Shown here: one piece after another, positions 45,637-53,716 of the stretch | Position numbering within the stretch: position 1 is the stretch's first letter | How the letters are laid out: the number at the start of each line of letters is the position of its first letter | Assembly: GCF_000321415.2 (NCBI RefSeq) | Contig: NC_019902.2 | Span: 1,240,001-1,304,000 of the forward strand | Length of the DNA: 64,000 nucleotides | Origin: Thioalkalivibrio nitratireducens DSM 14787 | Lineage (GTDB): Bacteria > Pseudomonadota > Gammaproteobacteria > Ectothiorhodospirales > Ectothiorhodospiraceae | Direction of reading: 5' to 3' | Notes under the pieces: generated by a model | Seen by the model: the letters and a program-made list of their open reading frames with translations, nothing else | Database searches by the model: none | What the model was told of the DNA's origin: nothing | Position numbers and translations under genes: made by a program

Positions 45637-45956
45637 TGAATCTCTCAGGAATCGTAGTGATCTGCCCGCCCGAGCGGCTGGAAAGCGTGGCATCAGCGCT
45701 CAGGGAGCTCTCCGGTGTGGAAGTCCATTACCAGGATCGGGACCAGGGCAAGATCGTCGTGGTTCAGGAGGCTCTCTCGATCGAGGCCGAGATGAATGGA
45801 CTGCGCCGCATCAAGGCCCTGCCGGCCGTGATCCTTGCCGACATGCTCTACCACTACTTCGAAGAAGACCCCGAGATCCTGGAAGGCCTGCAGAACGTGC
45901 GCCGGAATCGGCCCGGAAAGGGCCCTGACATTTCCTCGTCCACGCTTCCGCGCTGA
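45633..45956 (+). CDS. napD: NapD chaperone
   Basis: 107 aa. NapD binds the Tat signal of NapA. Seen: NLSGIVVICPPERLESVASAL, the GVEVHYQDRDQGKIVV strand pair and ALPAVILADMLYHYFE. ATG at 45633 overlaps the napF stop; a second ATG follows at 45636. Extra C-terminal residues (NRPGKG...) are unremarkable. Separated from napA by a dispersed repeat. Confidence 0.93.
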   Translation: MMNLSGIVVICPPERLESVASALRELSGVEVHYQDRDQGKIVVVQEALSIEAEMNGLRRIKALPAVILADMLYHYFEEDPEILEGLQNVRRNRPGKGPDISSSTLPR

Positions 45957-45960
45957 CGTT

Positions 45961-46122
45961 CACGGCCAGCGGCCACCCTGAATGATGAAATGGCGAGCCA
46001 CGGAAAGCACGGACAGGCACGGACAGGCACGGACAGGCACGGACAGGCACGGACATCGGGTTGGATCCGTCTCATCTCCCGAGATTTCCGTGTCCTTCCG
46101 TGGCTGCCTTGTCATGTCAATG
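45961..46122 (+). repeat. Dispersed intergenic repeat, copy B, inside nap operon
   Basis: Left-half copy of the family at 27151 and 59705: GGCCAGCGGCCACCCTG, GCGAGCCACGGAAAGCACGG and the right arm ATTTCCGTGTCCTTCCGTGG. It contains an internal tandem array (see next entry) and lacks the ATAAATC..GGCGGCG right half. Fills the napD-napA gap. Confidence 0.8.
46011..46050 (+). repeat. Tandem 10-bp array (GGACAGGCAC)4
   Basis: Four perfect copies of GGACAGGCAC at 46011-46050, followed by a partial GGACA. The unit is an expansion of the ACGGACAG arm of the dispersed repeat, present once in copy A. Suggests slippage. Confidence 0.95.
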
Positions 46123-46245
46123 AGCATCGCGATCGGCTGCGCATTTCCGTACCACGGATTGCCGGGACGCGAAGGGCGGCTGCTTTCACGTCAAGGCCCC
46201 ACGACCGCGACAAGAACAACGTATTGATCCTGGAGGAACCCTCTG

Positions 46246-48987
46246 ATGACAGTCTCCCGACGGAATTTCCTGAAAGCCGGCATTGCCGCTAGCACCGCAT
46301 CGATGGCCGGCCTCTCGCTCGGCCCGGCCTCCCTCGCTGCCGCCCAGCAAACCGAGCAGGACTGGCAATGGGACAAGACCGTCTGCCGCTTCTGCGGCAC
46401 CGGCTGCGGCCTGATGCTCGCCACCAAGGATGGCCGCGTGGTTGCCCAGAAGGGCGACGTTGAAAACCCGGTCAACCGGGGCTGGCAGTGCGTGAAGGGC
46501 TATTTCAACGCCAAGATCATGTACGGCCAGGACCGGCTCACGCAGCCCCTGATGCGCATGAAGGACGGCCAGTTCCACAAGGAAGGCAACTTCGTCCCGG
46601 TGTCCTGGGAGCAGGCATTCGACGAAATGGAGCGCCAGCTGCGCAAGACCTACGCGGAAAAGGGTCCGGAGGGGATCGCCTGCTTCGGATCGGGCCAGTG
46701 GACGGTGCAGGAAGGCTACGCGATGAACAAGCTGTTCAAGGCGGGCTTCCGTTCCAACAACCTCGATCCGAATGCGCGCAACTGCATGGCCAGCGCGGTG
46801 GTTGGTTTCTACAGCGTCTTCGGCACCGACGAGCCGGCCGGGACCTACGATGACATCGAGCACACCGACACGATGATCCTGTGGGGCTCGAACATGGCCG
46901 AGATGCACACCGTGCTGTGGTCACGGATCATGAACCGGCGCATGGGCAATCCCGATGTGCGGGTCGTGAACCTGACGACGTTCCGGAACATGAGTTCCGA
47001 TGGCGCGGACCTGGAGATCATCTTTAAGCCCAATACCGATCTTGCGATCCAGAACTACATCGCGCGCGAGATCATCGCGCGCGATGCGGTCAACTGGGAC
47101 TTCGTGAACAAGCACTGCATTTTCGCCACCGGCCCCAGCGACATCGGTTACGGGCTGCGTCCCGACAAGGAATACGCGTTCCCCGCGGAGCAGGATATCA
47201 TCGCCAAGGAGCTGAAGGTCACGCTGGACAAATACGAGGCGATCGGCCAGCGCCGCAAGGAAGGCGAAGTCGTGGAGCAGAACAGCCGAGGCAGCGCCGG
47301 CGCCCACTGGAGCATCAGCTTCGAGGACTACAAGAAGGCGCTGGAACCGTACACGCTGGAGTTCGTGGCCGAACTCGCGAAGGGCGACGACTCCGAATCG
47401 CTTGACGACTTCAAGGCGAAACTGCAGCAGCTCGCGGATCTCTACATCGACGCCAACCGCAAGGTCGTGTCGTTCTGGACGATGGGATTCAACCAGCACC
47501 AGCGCGGCAGCTGGGTCAACCAGCAGGTCTATGCCAACCACCTGCTACTGGGCAAACAGTCGCAGCCCGGAAACGGCGCGTTCTCGCTCACCGGTCAGCC
47601 GACCGCGTGCGGGACCGCACGCGAGGTCGGAACCTTCGCACACCGCTTGCCGGCGGACCGCCTGATCGGGAACCCCGCACACCGGGAGTTCACCGAGACG
47701 CACTGGAAGCTGCCCGCAAAGACCATCAACCCGAAGCCCGGATCGTTCTACGGCAAGATCATGCGCGACCTGGAGGACGGCAGCGTCACCTGGGCCTGGG
47801 TGCAGGTCAATAACCCCTGGCACACCCATCCCAATGCCAATCACTGGATCAAGGCGGCGCGCGAGAAAGACAATTTCATTATCGTTTCCGAGGCCTATCC
47901 GGGCATCTCGGCAAAGGTCGCGGACCTGATCCTGCCGGTCGCGATGATCTTCGAGAAGTGGGGCGCCTACGGCAACGCCGAGCGGCGCACCCAGCACTGG
48001 CGCGAACAGGTGCCGCCTCCTGGCGTGGCGCGAGGCGACCTGTGGCAGATTCTGGAGTTTTCCAAGCGCTTCACGGTCGGCGATTTCTGGGGTGAACAGC
48101 CGGTTCCCGGGCTGAAGGCCGCGGGATACGAGGATGGCAAGCTCCCGAGCATCCTCGCGGAGGCCGCGGAGAAAGGCTACTCGCCTGACGACAACCTGTA
48201 CGAGGTGCTGTTCGCCACCGCGGATAACAGGACGTATGCCTGGCCGGATCCGGTCGCGAAGGGGCGGGACAATCACACGGTCAACCTGCTCGGTGACGGC
48301 TGGTTCGTCGAAAAAGCGCTGTGGCAGGAGTACGTGCACTTCGGTCGCGGCGTCGGCAAGGATCTGGCGGACTTCGATGTCTACCATCGCGACGACGTGC
48401 GCGGCCTGCGCTGGCCGGTGGTCGACGGCAAGGAGGGAACCTGGCGTTTCAACGAGCAGTACGACCCCTACGTCACCGAGGGCGCCGGCTTCGAGTTCTA
48501 CGGCAAGCTCGCCAAGGCCATCCCCAGCGGCGACCTCGACGGTGTCACCGACGCCACGCCGGCGCCGCTGCCCGGGAAGGCGAAGATCTTCTTCCGACCG
48601 TACGCGGCCCCGGTCGAACAGCCCGACGCCAACTACGACCTGTGGTTCTCGACCGGTCGCGTGCTCGAGCACTGGCATTCCGGAACCATGACCCGGCGCG
48701 TGCCCGAGCTGCACCGCGCGGTGCCCGCGGCAGTGCTGTGGATGCACCCGGAGGACGCGCGTGAGCGCGGCCTGCAGCGCAACGACCTGGTCTGGCTCGA
48801 GTCCCGTCGCGGGAAGGTGCAGATCCGGGTAGAGACCACCGGGCGCAACACGATGCCCAAGGGTACCTGCTACGCGCCGTTCTTCGACGAGGGCGTCTTC
48901 ATCAACAAGGTCTGCATCGACGCGGCCTGCCCGATCTCGAAGGAAAGCGACTACAAGAAGTGCGCCGTGAAGGTGTACAAGGTCTGA
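46246..48987 (+). CDS. napA: Periplasmic nitrate reductase catalytic subunit NapA
   Basis: 913 aa Mo-bis-MGD enzyme with a Tat signal (SRRNFLKAG). The [4Fe-4S] ligands are Cys47, Cys50, Cys54 and Cys82; the Mo ligand Cys180 is in [15 protein letters not shown]-type site upstream. It is about 85 residues longer than the E. coli enzyme and in size nearer epsilonproteobacterial NapA, consistent with its genes being arranged with napGH and no napC. Reduces nitrate to nitrite in the periplasm, electrons coming through NapB. Confidence 0.96.
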   Translation: MTVSRRNFLKAGIAASTASMAGLSLGPASLAAAQQTEQDWQWDKTVCRFCGTGCGLMLATKDGRVVAQKGDVENPVNRGWQCVKGYFNAKIMYGQDRLTQPLMRMKDGQFHKEGNFVPVSWEQAFDEMERQLRKTYAEKGPEGIACFGSGQWTVQEGYAMNKLFKAGFRSNNLDPNARNCMASAVVGFYSVFGTDEPAGTYDDIEHTDTMILWGSNMAEMHTVLWSRIMNRRMGNPDVRVVNLTTFRNMSSDGADLEIIFKPNTDLAIQNYIAREIIARDAVNWDFVNKHCIFATGPSDIGYGLRPDKEYAFPAEQDIIAKELKVTLDKYEAIGQRRKEGEVVEQNSRGSAGAHWSISFEDYKKALEPYTLEFVAELAKGDDSESLDDFKAKLQQLADLYIDANRKVVSFWTMGFNQHQRGSWVNQQVYANHLLLGKQSQPGNGAFSLTGQPTACGTAREVGTFAHRLPADRLIGNPAHREFTETHWKLPAKTINPKPGSFYGKIMRDLEDGSVTWAWVQVNNPWHTHPNANHWIKAAREKDNFIIVSEAYPGISAKVADLILPVAMIFEKWGAYGNAERRTQHWREQVPPPGVARGDLWQILEFSKRFTVGDFWGEQPVPGLKAAGYEDGKLPSILAEAAEKGYSPDDNLYEVLFATADNRTYAWPDPVAKGRDNHTVNLLGDGWFVEKALWQEYVHFGRGVGKDLADFDVYHRDDVRGLRWPVVDGKEGTWRFNEQYDPYVTEGAGFEFYGKLAKAIPSGDLDGVTDATPAPLPGKAKIFFRPYAAPVEQPDANYDLWFSTGRVLEHWHSGTMTRRVPELHRAVPAAVLWMHPEDARERGLQRNDLVWLESRRGKVQIRVETTGRNTMPKGTCYAPFFDEGVFINKVCIDAACPISKESDYKKCAVKVYKV

Positions 48988-49009
48988 GCGGGGGAGGTCG
49001 GGGCACGTC

Positions 49010-49786
49010 ATGCCGGGTACGAGCAGCAGCCGCAGGTCCTTCCTGATCAAGCTGGTCCAGGGCGCGAGTCTCGCGGCCTCGGCCGGCCTGGTCTGGACCT
49101 ACGTGCTGCGCAACCAGGCTCGGGCGACCCCGTTCGCGCTGCGTCCACCGGGCGCACGCGACGAGGCGGATTTTCACGCGCTGTGCATCAAGTGCGGCCA
49201 GTGCGTGAATGCCTGCCCCTACGACACCCTGCGCCTGGCAACGGCCTGGGACCCGCGTCCGATCGGCTCTCCGTATTTTCTGCCCCGGGAGTACCCCTGC
49301 CTGATGTGCCCGGACATCCCCTGCCAGGCGGCGTGCCCGACCGGCGCGCTGTCGGGGAAACTGGAAGACATCGAAGACGCCCGCATGGGGTTGGCGGTGA
49401 TCGATACCGAGACCTGCCTGTCCTGGCAGGGACTGCGCTGCGAGGTCTGCTATCTCAGCTGTCCCGTCAAGGGCAAGGCGATCTCGGTGGAGCGTCGCGC
49501 GGGGCTTGCCGGGGGCTATGCCCGCATGGTGCCCTGGGTGCATTCGGATCACTGCACTGGCTGCGGGGTCTGCGAGAACCGCTGCCCGACCGAAGTGGCT
49601 TCGATCCGGGTCGTTCAGGCAGACCTCGTGCAGGGGCGGATGGGGGGGCATTACCAGATGCAGGCCACCGATCCGGGCGGCGTGATGGTCTTCGACCCGC
49701 CGCCAGCGGTGGAGCCCGGACACGCGCCGTCAGACCCGCCGGCCATTCCGGGGCTTGATGCCCTCAACCTCGGTGATCTGCCGTGA
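49010..49786 (+). CDS. napG: NapG ferredoxin-type protein
   Basis: 258 aa. Twin-arginine start (SSRRSFLIKL), then four [4Fe-4S] clusters (CIKCGQCVNACP, CLMCPDIPCQAACPTG, CLSWQGLRCEVCYLSCP, CTGCGVCENRCP). Periplasmic partner of NapH that passes quinol electrons to NapAB. Its stop overlaps the napH start. Confidence 0.94.
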   Translation: MPGTSSSRRSFLIKLVQGASLAASAGLVWTYVLRNQARATPFALRPPGARDEADFHALCIKCGQCVNACPYDTLRLATAWDPRPIGSPYFLPREYPCLMCPDIPCQAACPTGALSGKLEDIEDARMGLAVIDTETCLSWQGLRCEVCYLSCPVKGKAISVERRAGLAGGYARMVPWVHSDHCTGCGVCENRCPTEVASIRVVQADLVQGRMGGHYQMQATDPGGVMVFDPPPAVEPGHAPSDPPAIPGLDALNLGDLP

Positions 49787-50712
49787 GCAGCGACCAGACT
49801 CCGCACACGGCCTCGAACGGCCGGCCGATTCGGCTCTACCGGTTGCCGGACAGCCTGTCCGGGAAGCTCTGGGTCTGGCGCTACCTGATCCTGCGGCGCA
49901 TCACCCAGTTCTCGGTGCTGCTGCTGTTCTTTGCTACCGCGCATTGGGCCTGGGGCCTCGTCGGCGAGCCGCTCTTGTCGGGCAACCTGAGTTCGTCCAG
50001 CGTCGTCGGCCTGGTGCCGCTGGCCGACCCGTTCGCGGTGTTGCAGATCCTGTTCACCCGCCACCTGCTGTCGACCGAGGTGCTGATCGGGGCGGCCATC
50101 GTGCTCGTGTTTTACGCGCTGATCGGCGGACGGGTGTTCTGTTCCTGGGTCTGCCCGGTGAACGTGGTCACCGACTTCGCCGGATGGCTGCGCAACCACT
50201 TCGATCTCGGCAACGCACTGCATTTAAACCGCAGCCTTCGCTACTACGTGCTCGCACTGGCGCTGCTGCTGTCACTGATCACCGGCCTGGCGGCCTTCGA
50301 ATGGGTCAGCCCGATCGCGATGCTGCACCGCGAGGTGATCTTCGGGATAGGCATGGGGCTGATCGGCGTCGCCGGGATCTTCCTGTTCGACCTGATGGTT
50401 CTGCGCCACGGATGGTGTGGCCACCTGTGCCCGCTCGGGGCGTTCTATGCGGTGGTCGGCAAGGCAGCACAGCTGCGCGTGCGCTTCGATGAGAGTACCT
50501 GCACCCGCTGCGGCGAGTGCATCCGCGTCTGCCCGGAACCCCAGGTGCTCAATCTGAACCAGGCCGCGGAACGCGGTCTCGTCACCTCGGGCGAGTGCAC
50601 CAACTGCGGGCGCTGCGTGCCGATCTGCCCGGAGGACAGCCTGAGTTTCGACCTCAGACCCTGGATTGCCCGACATGACCAACGACAACGAGCCAACCGA
50701 ACCATCGGCTAG
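49783..50712 (+). CDS. napH: NapH quinol dehydrogenase membrane component
   Basis: 309 aa from GTG 49783 (4-bp overlap with napG). Four helices with conserved CxxxCP loops (VFCSWVCPVNVV and GWCGHLCPLGAFY), then two C-terminal [4Fe-4S] motifs CTRCGECIRVCP and CTNCGRCVPICP. With NapG it takes electrons from the quinol pool; no napC tetraheme gene is in this cluster, so NapGH is the only visible quinol route. Confidence 0.95.
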   Translation: MSSDQTPHTASNGRPIRLYRLPDSLSGKLWVWRYLILRRITQFSVLLLFFATAHWAWGLVGEPLLSGNLSSSSVVGLVPLADPFAVLQILFTRHLLSTEVLIGAAIVLVFYALIGGRVFCSWVCPVNVVTDFAGWLRNHFDLGNALHLNRSLRYYVLALALLLSLITGLAAFEWVSPIAMLHREVIFGIGMGLIGVAGIFLFDLMVLRHGWCGHLCPLGAFYAVVGKAAQLRVRFDESTCTRCGECIRVCPEPQVLNLNQAAERGLVTSGECTNCGRCVPICPEDSLSFDLRPWIARHDQRQRANRTIG

Positions 50713-50721
50713 GAGAACACA

Positions 50722-51174
50722 ATGAAATCGCGCGCGTTCATCGGATTTGCAATGCTCGCCCTGGTGGGTTTCGGCCCCACACAGGCGGGTGACCAGACCT
50801 TCGATCCGGACCAGATGGGCTTGAGTCCGGTCAGCGTGTTCGAGATTCCAGCCCCGGAGGCATTCACGTATCCCGACACGCGTCCAGGCTCCGGTGAGAC
50901 CCTGCCGCGGGGATTCCCGGGTGCGCCGCCGCAGGTGCCGCACCGGATCGAGACCTACCTGCCGATCACGCTGCAGAGCAACCGTTGCCTGGGCTGCCAC
51001 GACGATCTCGAGATGATCGGCCAGGAACTGGCGGCAGATGATCCGACGCCGATGCCGATGACGCATTACATGGAGGTCGAGGGACGGGTCGTCCCCAGTG
51101 GCGAGAACCATGTCTGCACCCACTGCCACGTTCCCCAGGCGGACGTGCCGCCGTTGACCGGCTCGACGTTCTGA
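50722..51174 (+). CDS. napB: NapB diheme cytochrome c
   Basis: 150 aa. Signal peptide to about residue 22 (GPTQAGD), two heme-c sites CLGCH and CTHCH, and the His-ligand region PHRIETYLPI and TPMPMTHYMEV. Electron-transfer subunit of NapA. Good AGGAG site. Last nap gene, followed by an 11-bp hairpin. Confidence 0.95.
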   Translation: MKSRAFIGFAMLALVGFGPTQAGDQTFDPDQMGLSPVSVFEIPAPEAFTYPDTRPGSGETLPRGFPGAPPQVPHRIETYLPITLQSNRCLGCHDDLEMIGQELAADDPTPMPMTHYMEVEGRVVPSGENHVCTHCHVPQADVPPLTGSTF

Positions 51175-51180
51175 CCAGAC

Positions 51181-51213
51181 CCCGCGGCGGCTCGCAGTCA
51201 TGGCCGCCGCGGG
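51181..51213 (+). terminator. Hairpin at the end of the nap operon
   Basis: Perfect 11-bp stem CCCGCGGCGGC (51181-51191) / GCCGCCGCGGG (51203-51213), 11-nt loop, no T-run. Probable transcript end or stabiliser. Confidence 0.6.
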
Positions 51214-51254
51214 AAGGCAGGTGCAAGGACCGCGGCGAAGAGACGGCCTCTTGC

Positions 51255-52166
51255 ATGCCGCGTCGGCTGAGCAACAATGCCAGCATGACGTCCAGCCGTC
51301 TCCAGCGGTATTACGACCGGAACACCGACCTGTTCCTGCGCATCGGCAGTGGCGGTCCGGCGCTGGCGCTGCACCGCGGCCTCTGGCCTCCCGGGGTACA
51401 CAGCGGTCGGGAAGCCGCCCGGCAGATCCACCATCGGGTCGCGGATGCGATTCAGCGCGCCTTTCCCGACGGGCCCCGCACCGTCCTGGATCTGGGCTGC
51501 GGCGTCGGCGGCACCCTGTTCGATCTCGCCGAGCGCTTCCCCGGCAGCCGGTTCATCGGGGTCACACTGAGCGGGCGCCAGATAACCATCGCCCGGGAAC
51601 AGGCGCGGCGGCGGGGTCTCGCGGAGCGCTGTAGCTTTCTGCAGGCTGATTTCGAAACGATCTCGCTCGGGCAGCGAGCCGATGTGATCATCGCGATCGA
51701 GTCTTTTGCCCACGCAAGCCGCCCCGATCGCTTCCTGGCGACCTGCCGCCAGCACCTCGCGAGTCGCGACGCGCGGGTGATCGTGGTCGACGACTTCCTG
51801 GATGCTTCCGTCGCCACTGCAGGGCCCGCGGAGAGCGCCAGGATCGAGACCTTCCGCTCGGCGTGGAACCTGCCGGGCCTGGGCACGCTGGAAGATTTCC
51901 TGGGGCTGGCCACCCGGGCGGGGCTGCGCCATGCGGGAACGCGGGATCTTTCATCGTGGATCCGGACCGACCGCCTGCGGGATCGGCTGGTCTCCGGCAT
52001 CAGCCCGGTCGCCGCGCGGCTGGGTCTGCACCGGTTCCCGTTCTGGGCCAACGTAATCGGTGGCAACGCGCTGTCCGCGGCGATCCGCGACGGCCAGGTC
52101 CGCTATTGCATGATCACCTGCACCAGGCCGGTCGGTGCCGTTGGCCGGGTAGCAAAGCAACCTTGA
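51255..52166 (+). CDS. Class I SAM-dependent methyltransferase
   Basis: 303 aa; ATG 51255, with ATG 51285 as alternative. Motif I VLDLGCGVGGTLFDLAE (about 96), then PGSRFIGVTLSGRQI, QADFE (motif III zone) and a post-I Asp. N-terminal RLQRYYDRN resembles small-molecule or lipid methyltransferases (gamma-tocopherol / UbiE-like group). Substrate unknown. Same strand as nap but after a hairpin, so probably separate. Confidence 0.8.
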   Translation: MPRRLSNNASMTSSRLQRYYDRNTDLFLRIGSGGPALALHRGLWPPGVHSGREAARQIHHRVADAIQRAFPDGPRTVLDLGCGVGGTLFDLAERFPGSRFIGVTLSGRQITIAREQARRRGLAERCSFLQADFETISLGQRADVIIAIESFAHASRPDRFLATCRQHLASRDARVIVVDDFLDASVATAGPAESARIETFRSAWNLPGLGTLEDFLGLATRAGLRHAGTRDLSSWIRTDRLRDRLVSGISPVAARLGLHRFPFWANVIGGNALSAAIRDGQVRYCMITCTRPVGAVGRVAKQP

Positions 52167-52498
52167 GAGAAGAGCAGACATCGTGGATAGCGACGCAATC
52201 CGCGATGTCTACGCACCTGTGATGGCCTCTGGCGTGAGGCACGCGAATGGCAAACAAGGGGCCACGCGAGACCGGTGAAGGCTGTCGGGTTTTCCGAAAG
52301 GTCTTTCCCGGCGCTGCGCGCCGGCGGCCTTCTGCTCCAGCAGCCTCCCAGGCCGGGCTCGTGGACCGCGATGCCCGGAGATCCCCTTGACGCGCTCCGC
52401 GGCGGTGGATAGCGTTGCCACGTCCATCCGTCAGGAGAACGGCCATTAGCCTTCCAACCTCCCCCCCGCACCCGACCCGATCCGCGACCACCCTCCGG
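52167..52498. other. Intergenic region before the IalB-type gene
   Basis: No gene is supported. Right after the methyltransferase stop there is a stem CATCG.GGAT...ATCC.CGATG (about 52180-52208), perhaps its terminator without T-run. Open frames here are Pro/Arg-rich and lack motifs. Confidence 0.4.
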
Positions 52499-52978
52499 AT
52501 GCTGACCATCGCCGCCCTGGTGGCGGCGCCGCTGGCCGCAACGGCACAGCTCGACGGGCCGGTCCGACCCGGTCCCACCCACCAGGACTGGCAAGTTCTC
52601 TGCGAGGACGGCCCGGCCGGCGAAAACTGCTTCATCACCCAGACCACCGTCGACGAGGACGATGAACCCGTGATGCAGGTCTCGGTGGGTATCCTCGAGG
52701 GCAGCCCCGCGATCGTGATCCACTTGCCGCTGGGCCTCGACCTGCGCCCCGGCGTGTTGTTCGAGATCGAAAACCAGGTGCAGCGCGAATTCCCCTACCA
52801 GACTTGCCTGCCGAACGGCTGCCGGGTTCTGGCACCGATCGACGACGAAATGCTGCAGGCCATGCGCGCGGGCGTCACGTTCCGGGTTGGCGTCGTGCCT
52901 GTGGGCGCCGAACGTATCGGAGTCGTCGAGGGTTCTTTGATGGGCTTCACCGCGGGGTTCCGGGCAATCAGCGAGTAG
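52499..52978 (+). CDS. Invasion-associated locus B (IalB) family periplasmic protein
   Basis: 159 aa. Signal peptide MLTIAALVAAPLAATAQ, then the IalB pattern: DWQVLCEDG, CFITQTTVD, a QVSVGI strand and the Cys pair in YQTCLPNGCRVLAPI, conserved in this family. Function not established; such proteins are exported and often alphaproteobacterial, but exist in gamma lineages. ATG 52499 is chosen; a longer TTG start would place 28 Pro-rich residues before the signal. Confidence 0.82.
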   Translation: MLTIAALVAAPLAATAQLDGPVRPGPTHQDWQVLCEDGPAGENCFITQTTVDEDDEPVMQVSVGILEGSPAIVIHLPLGLDLRPGVLFEIENQVQREFPYQTCLPNGCRVLAPIDDEMLQAMRAGVTFRVGVVPVGAERIGVVEGSLMGFTAGFRAISE

Positions 52979-53049
52979 AGGCTTGCCGCCGGCGGGCGAT
53001 CATTTCCGGACGCCTGCCGAATCGCAGCCGCCGGCGGCGAAGTCGAACC

Positions 53050-53292
53050 TCAGTCCGCGACCTCCACCCACTTGCTGCGGCCCGAGGCACCCCGGCGAAT
53101 CCGGATCTGCCGCCGGGCCACGCCGAACTGGCGCGCGATCAGCGCGACCAGCTCGTCATTGGCCCTGCCGTCGACCGGCGGCGCCTTCACGCGGGCGATC
53201 CATGTCCCGTCGTCACCCGGTCTCAATTCGGACACCCGCGCCCCCGGTTTGACCCGCACCTGCAGCAGGCGGGGCAGGGGAGCGGCCGTCAT
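53050..53292 (-). CDS. DUF167 (YggU-like) protein
   Basis: 80 aa from ATG 53292. Complete DUF167 domain: LLQVRVKPGARVSEL, WIARVKAPPVDGRANDELV (the signature) and GVARRQIRIRRGASGRSKWV. Small cytosolic fold of unknown function. Runs in the same direction as the TusE-like gene just upstream. Confidence 0.9.
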   Translation of the reverse strand: MTAAPLPRLLQVRVKPGARVSELRPGDDGTWIARVKAPPVDGRANDELVALIARQFGVARRQIRIRRGASGRSKWVEVAD

Positions 53293-53365
53293 GACTGCGC
53301 GCTCTGCCGAGGTGTGCCGCACCGGGGTCGGCGCGGCGACGGGGATGCCGGCACCATCGTTGCGA

Positions 53366-53659
53366 CTACACGCAGCCGGTCGGCTTCGGCAGCCCGCCGT
53401 ACTTGGTGATCGGCTTCATCGGCCCGGTCATCCAGGTCTTGAACATCCCCTTCTGGTCGGCATCGAGGTACTTCGCGAATTTGCGGATCGGCGGCACCAC
53501 CGCGTGATCCTCGAAATATTCGCGCGCCTTCAGGATGTGATCCCACTTCTCGTCGTCGAGCTCGACACCGTCGGCGTCGGCCATTGCCTGGCCGATCTCG
53601 GGGGTCCAGAGATCGCGGTCGACGAGGTAGCCGTCGCCGTCACGTTCGGGAAGGGTCAT
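53366..53659 (-). CDS. tusE: TusE/DsrC family sulfur-carrier protein
   Basis: 97 aa. Start at 53659 (MTLPERDGDGYLVDRDLW). The family C-terminal arm GLPKPTGCV is present with its penultimate Cys, which carries persulfide. The second Cys found ten residues earlier in true DsrC is Thr here (ITKYGGLPK), so this is of the TusE or single-Cys class, not the dissimilatory sulfite reductase partner. Typically involved in sulfur relay to tRNA thiolation or sulfur-oxidation carriers. Between DUF167 and putA. Confidence 0.9.
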   Translation of the reverse strand: MTLPERDGDGYLVDRDLWTPEIGQAMADADGVELDDEKWDHILKAREYFEDHAVVPPIRKFAKYLDADQKGMFKTWMTGPMKPITKYGGLPKPTGCV

Positions 53660-53716
53660 GGGTACTCCGATTGGTTGGATATTGAAGGGGCAATAGTTTA
53701 GCACAGTGCTCGGGTA

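Noticed and set aside
46011-46050. CRISPR-like array
   Set aside because: Units are 10 bp, contiguous and without spacers, so it is a simple tandem repeat.
53050-53704. Full dissimilatory DsrC
   Set aside because: The second conserved Cys of the C-terminal arm is absent, so TusE-like is the safer call.
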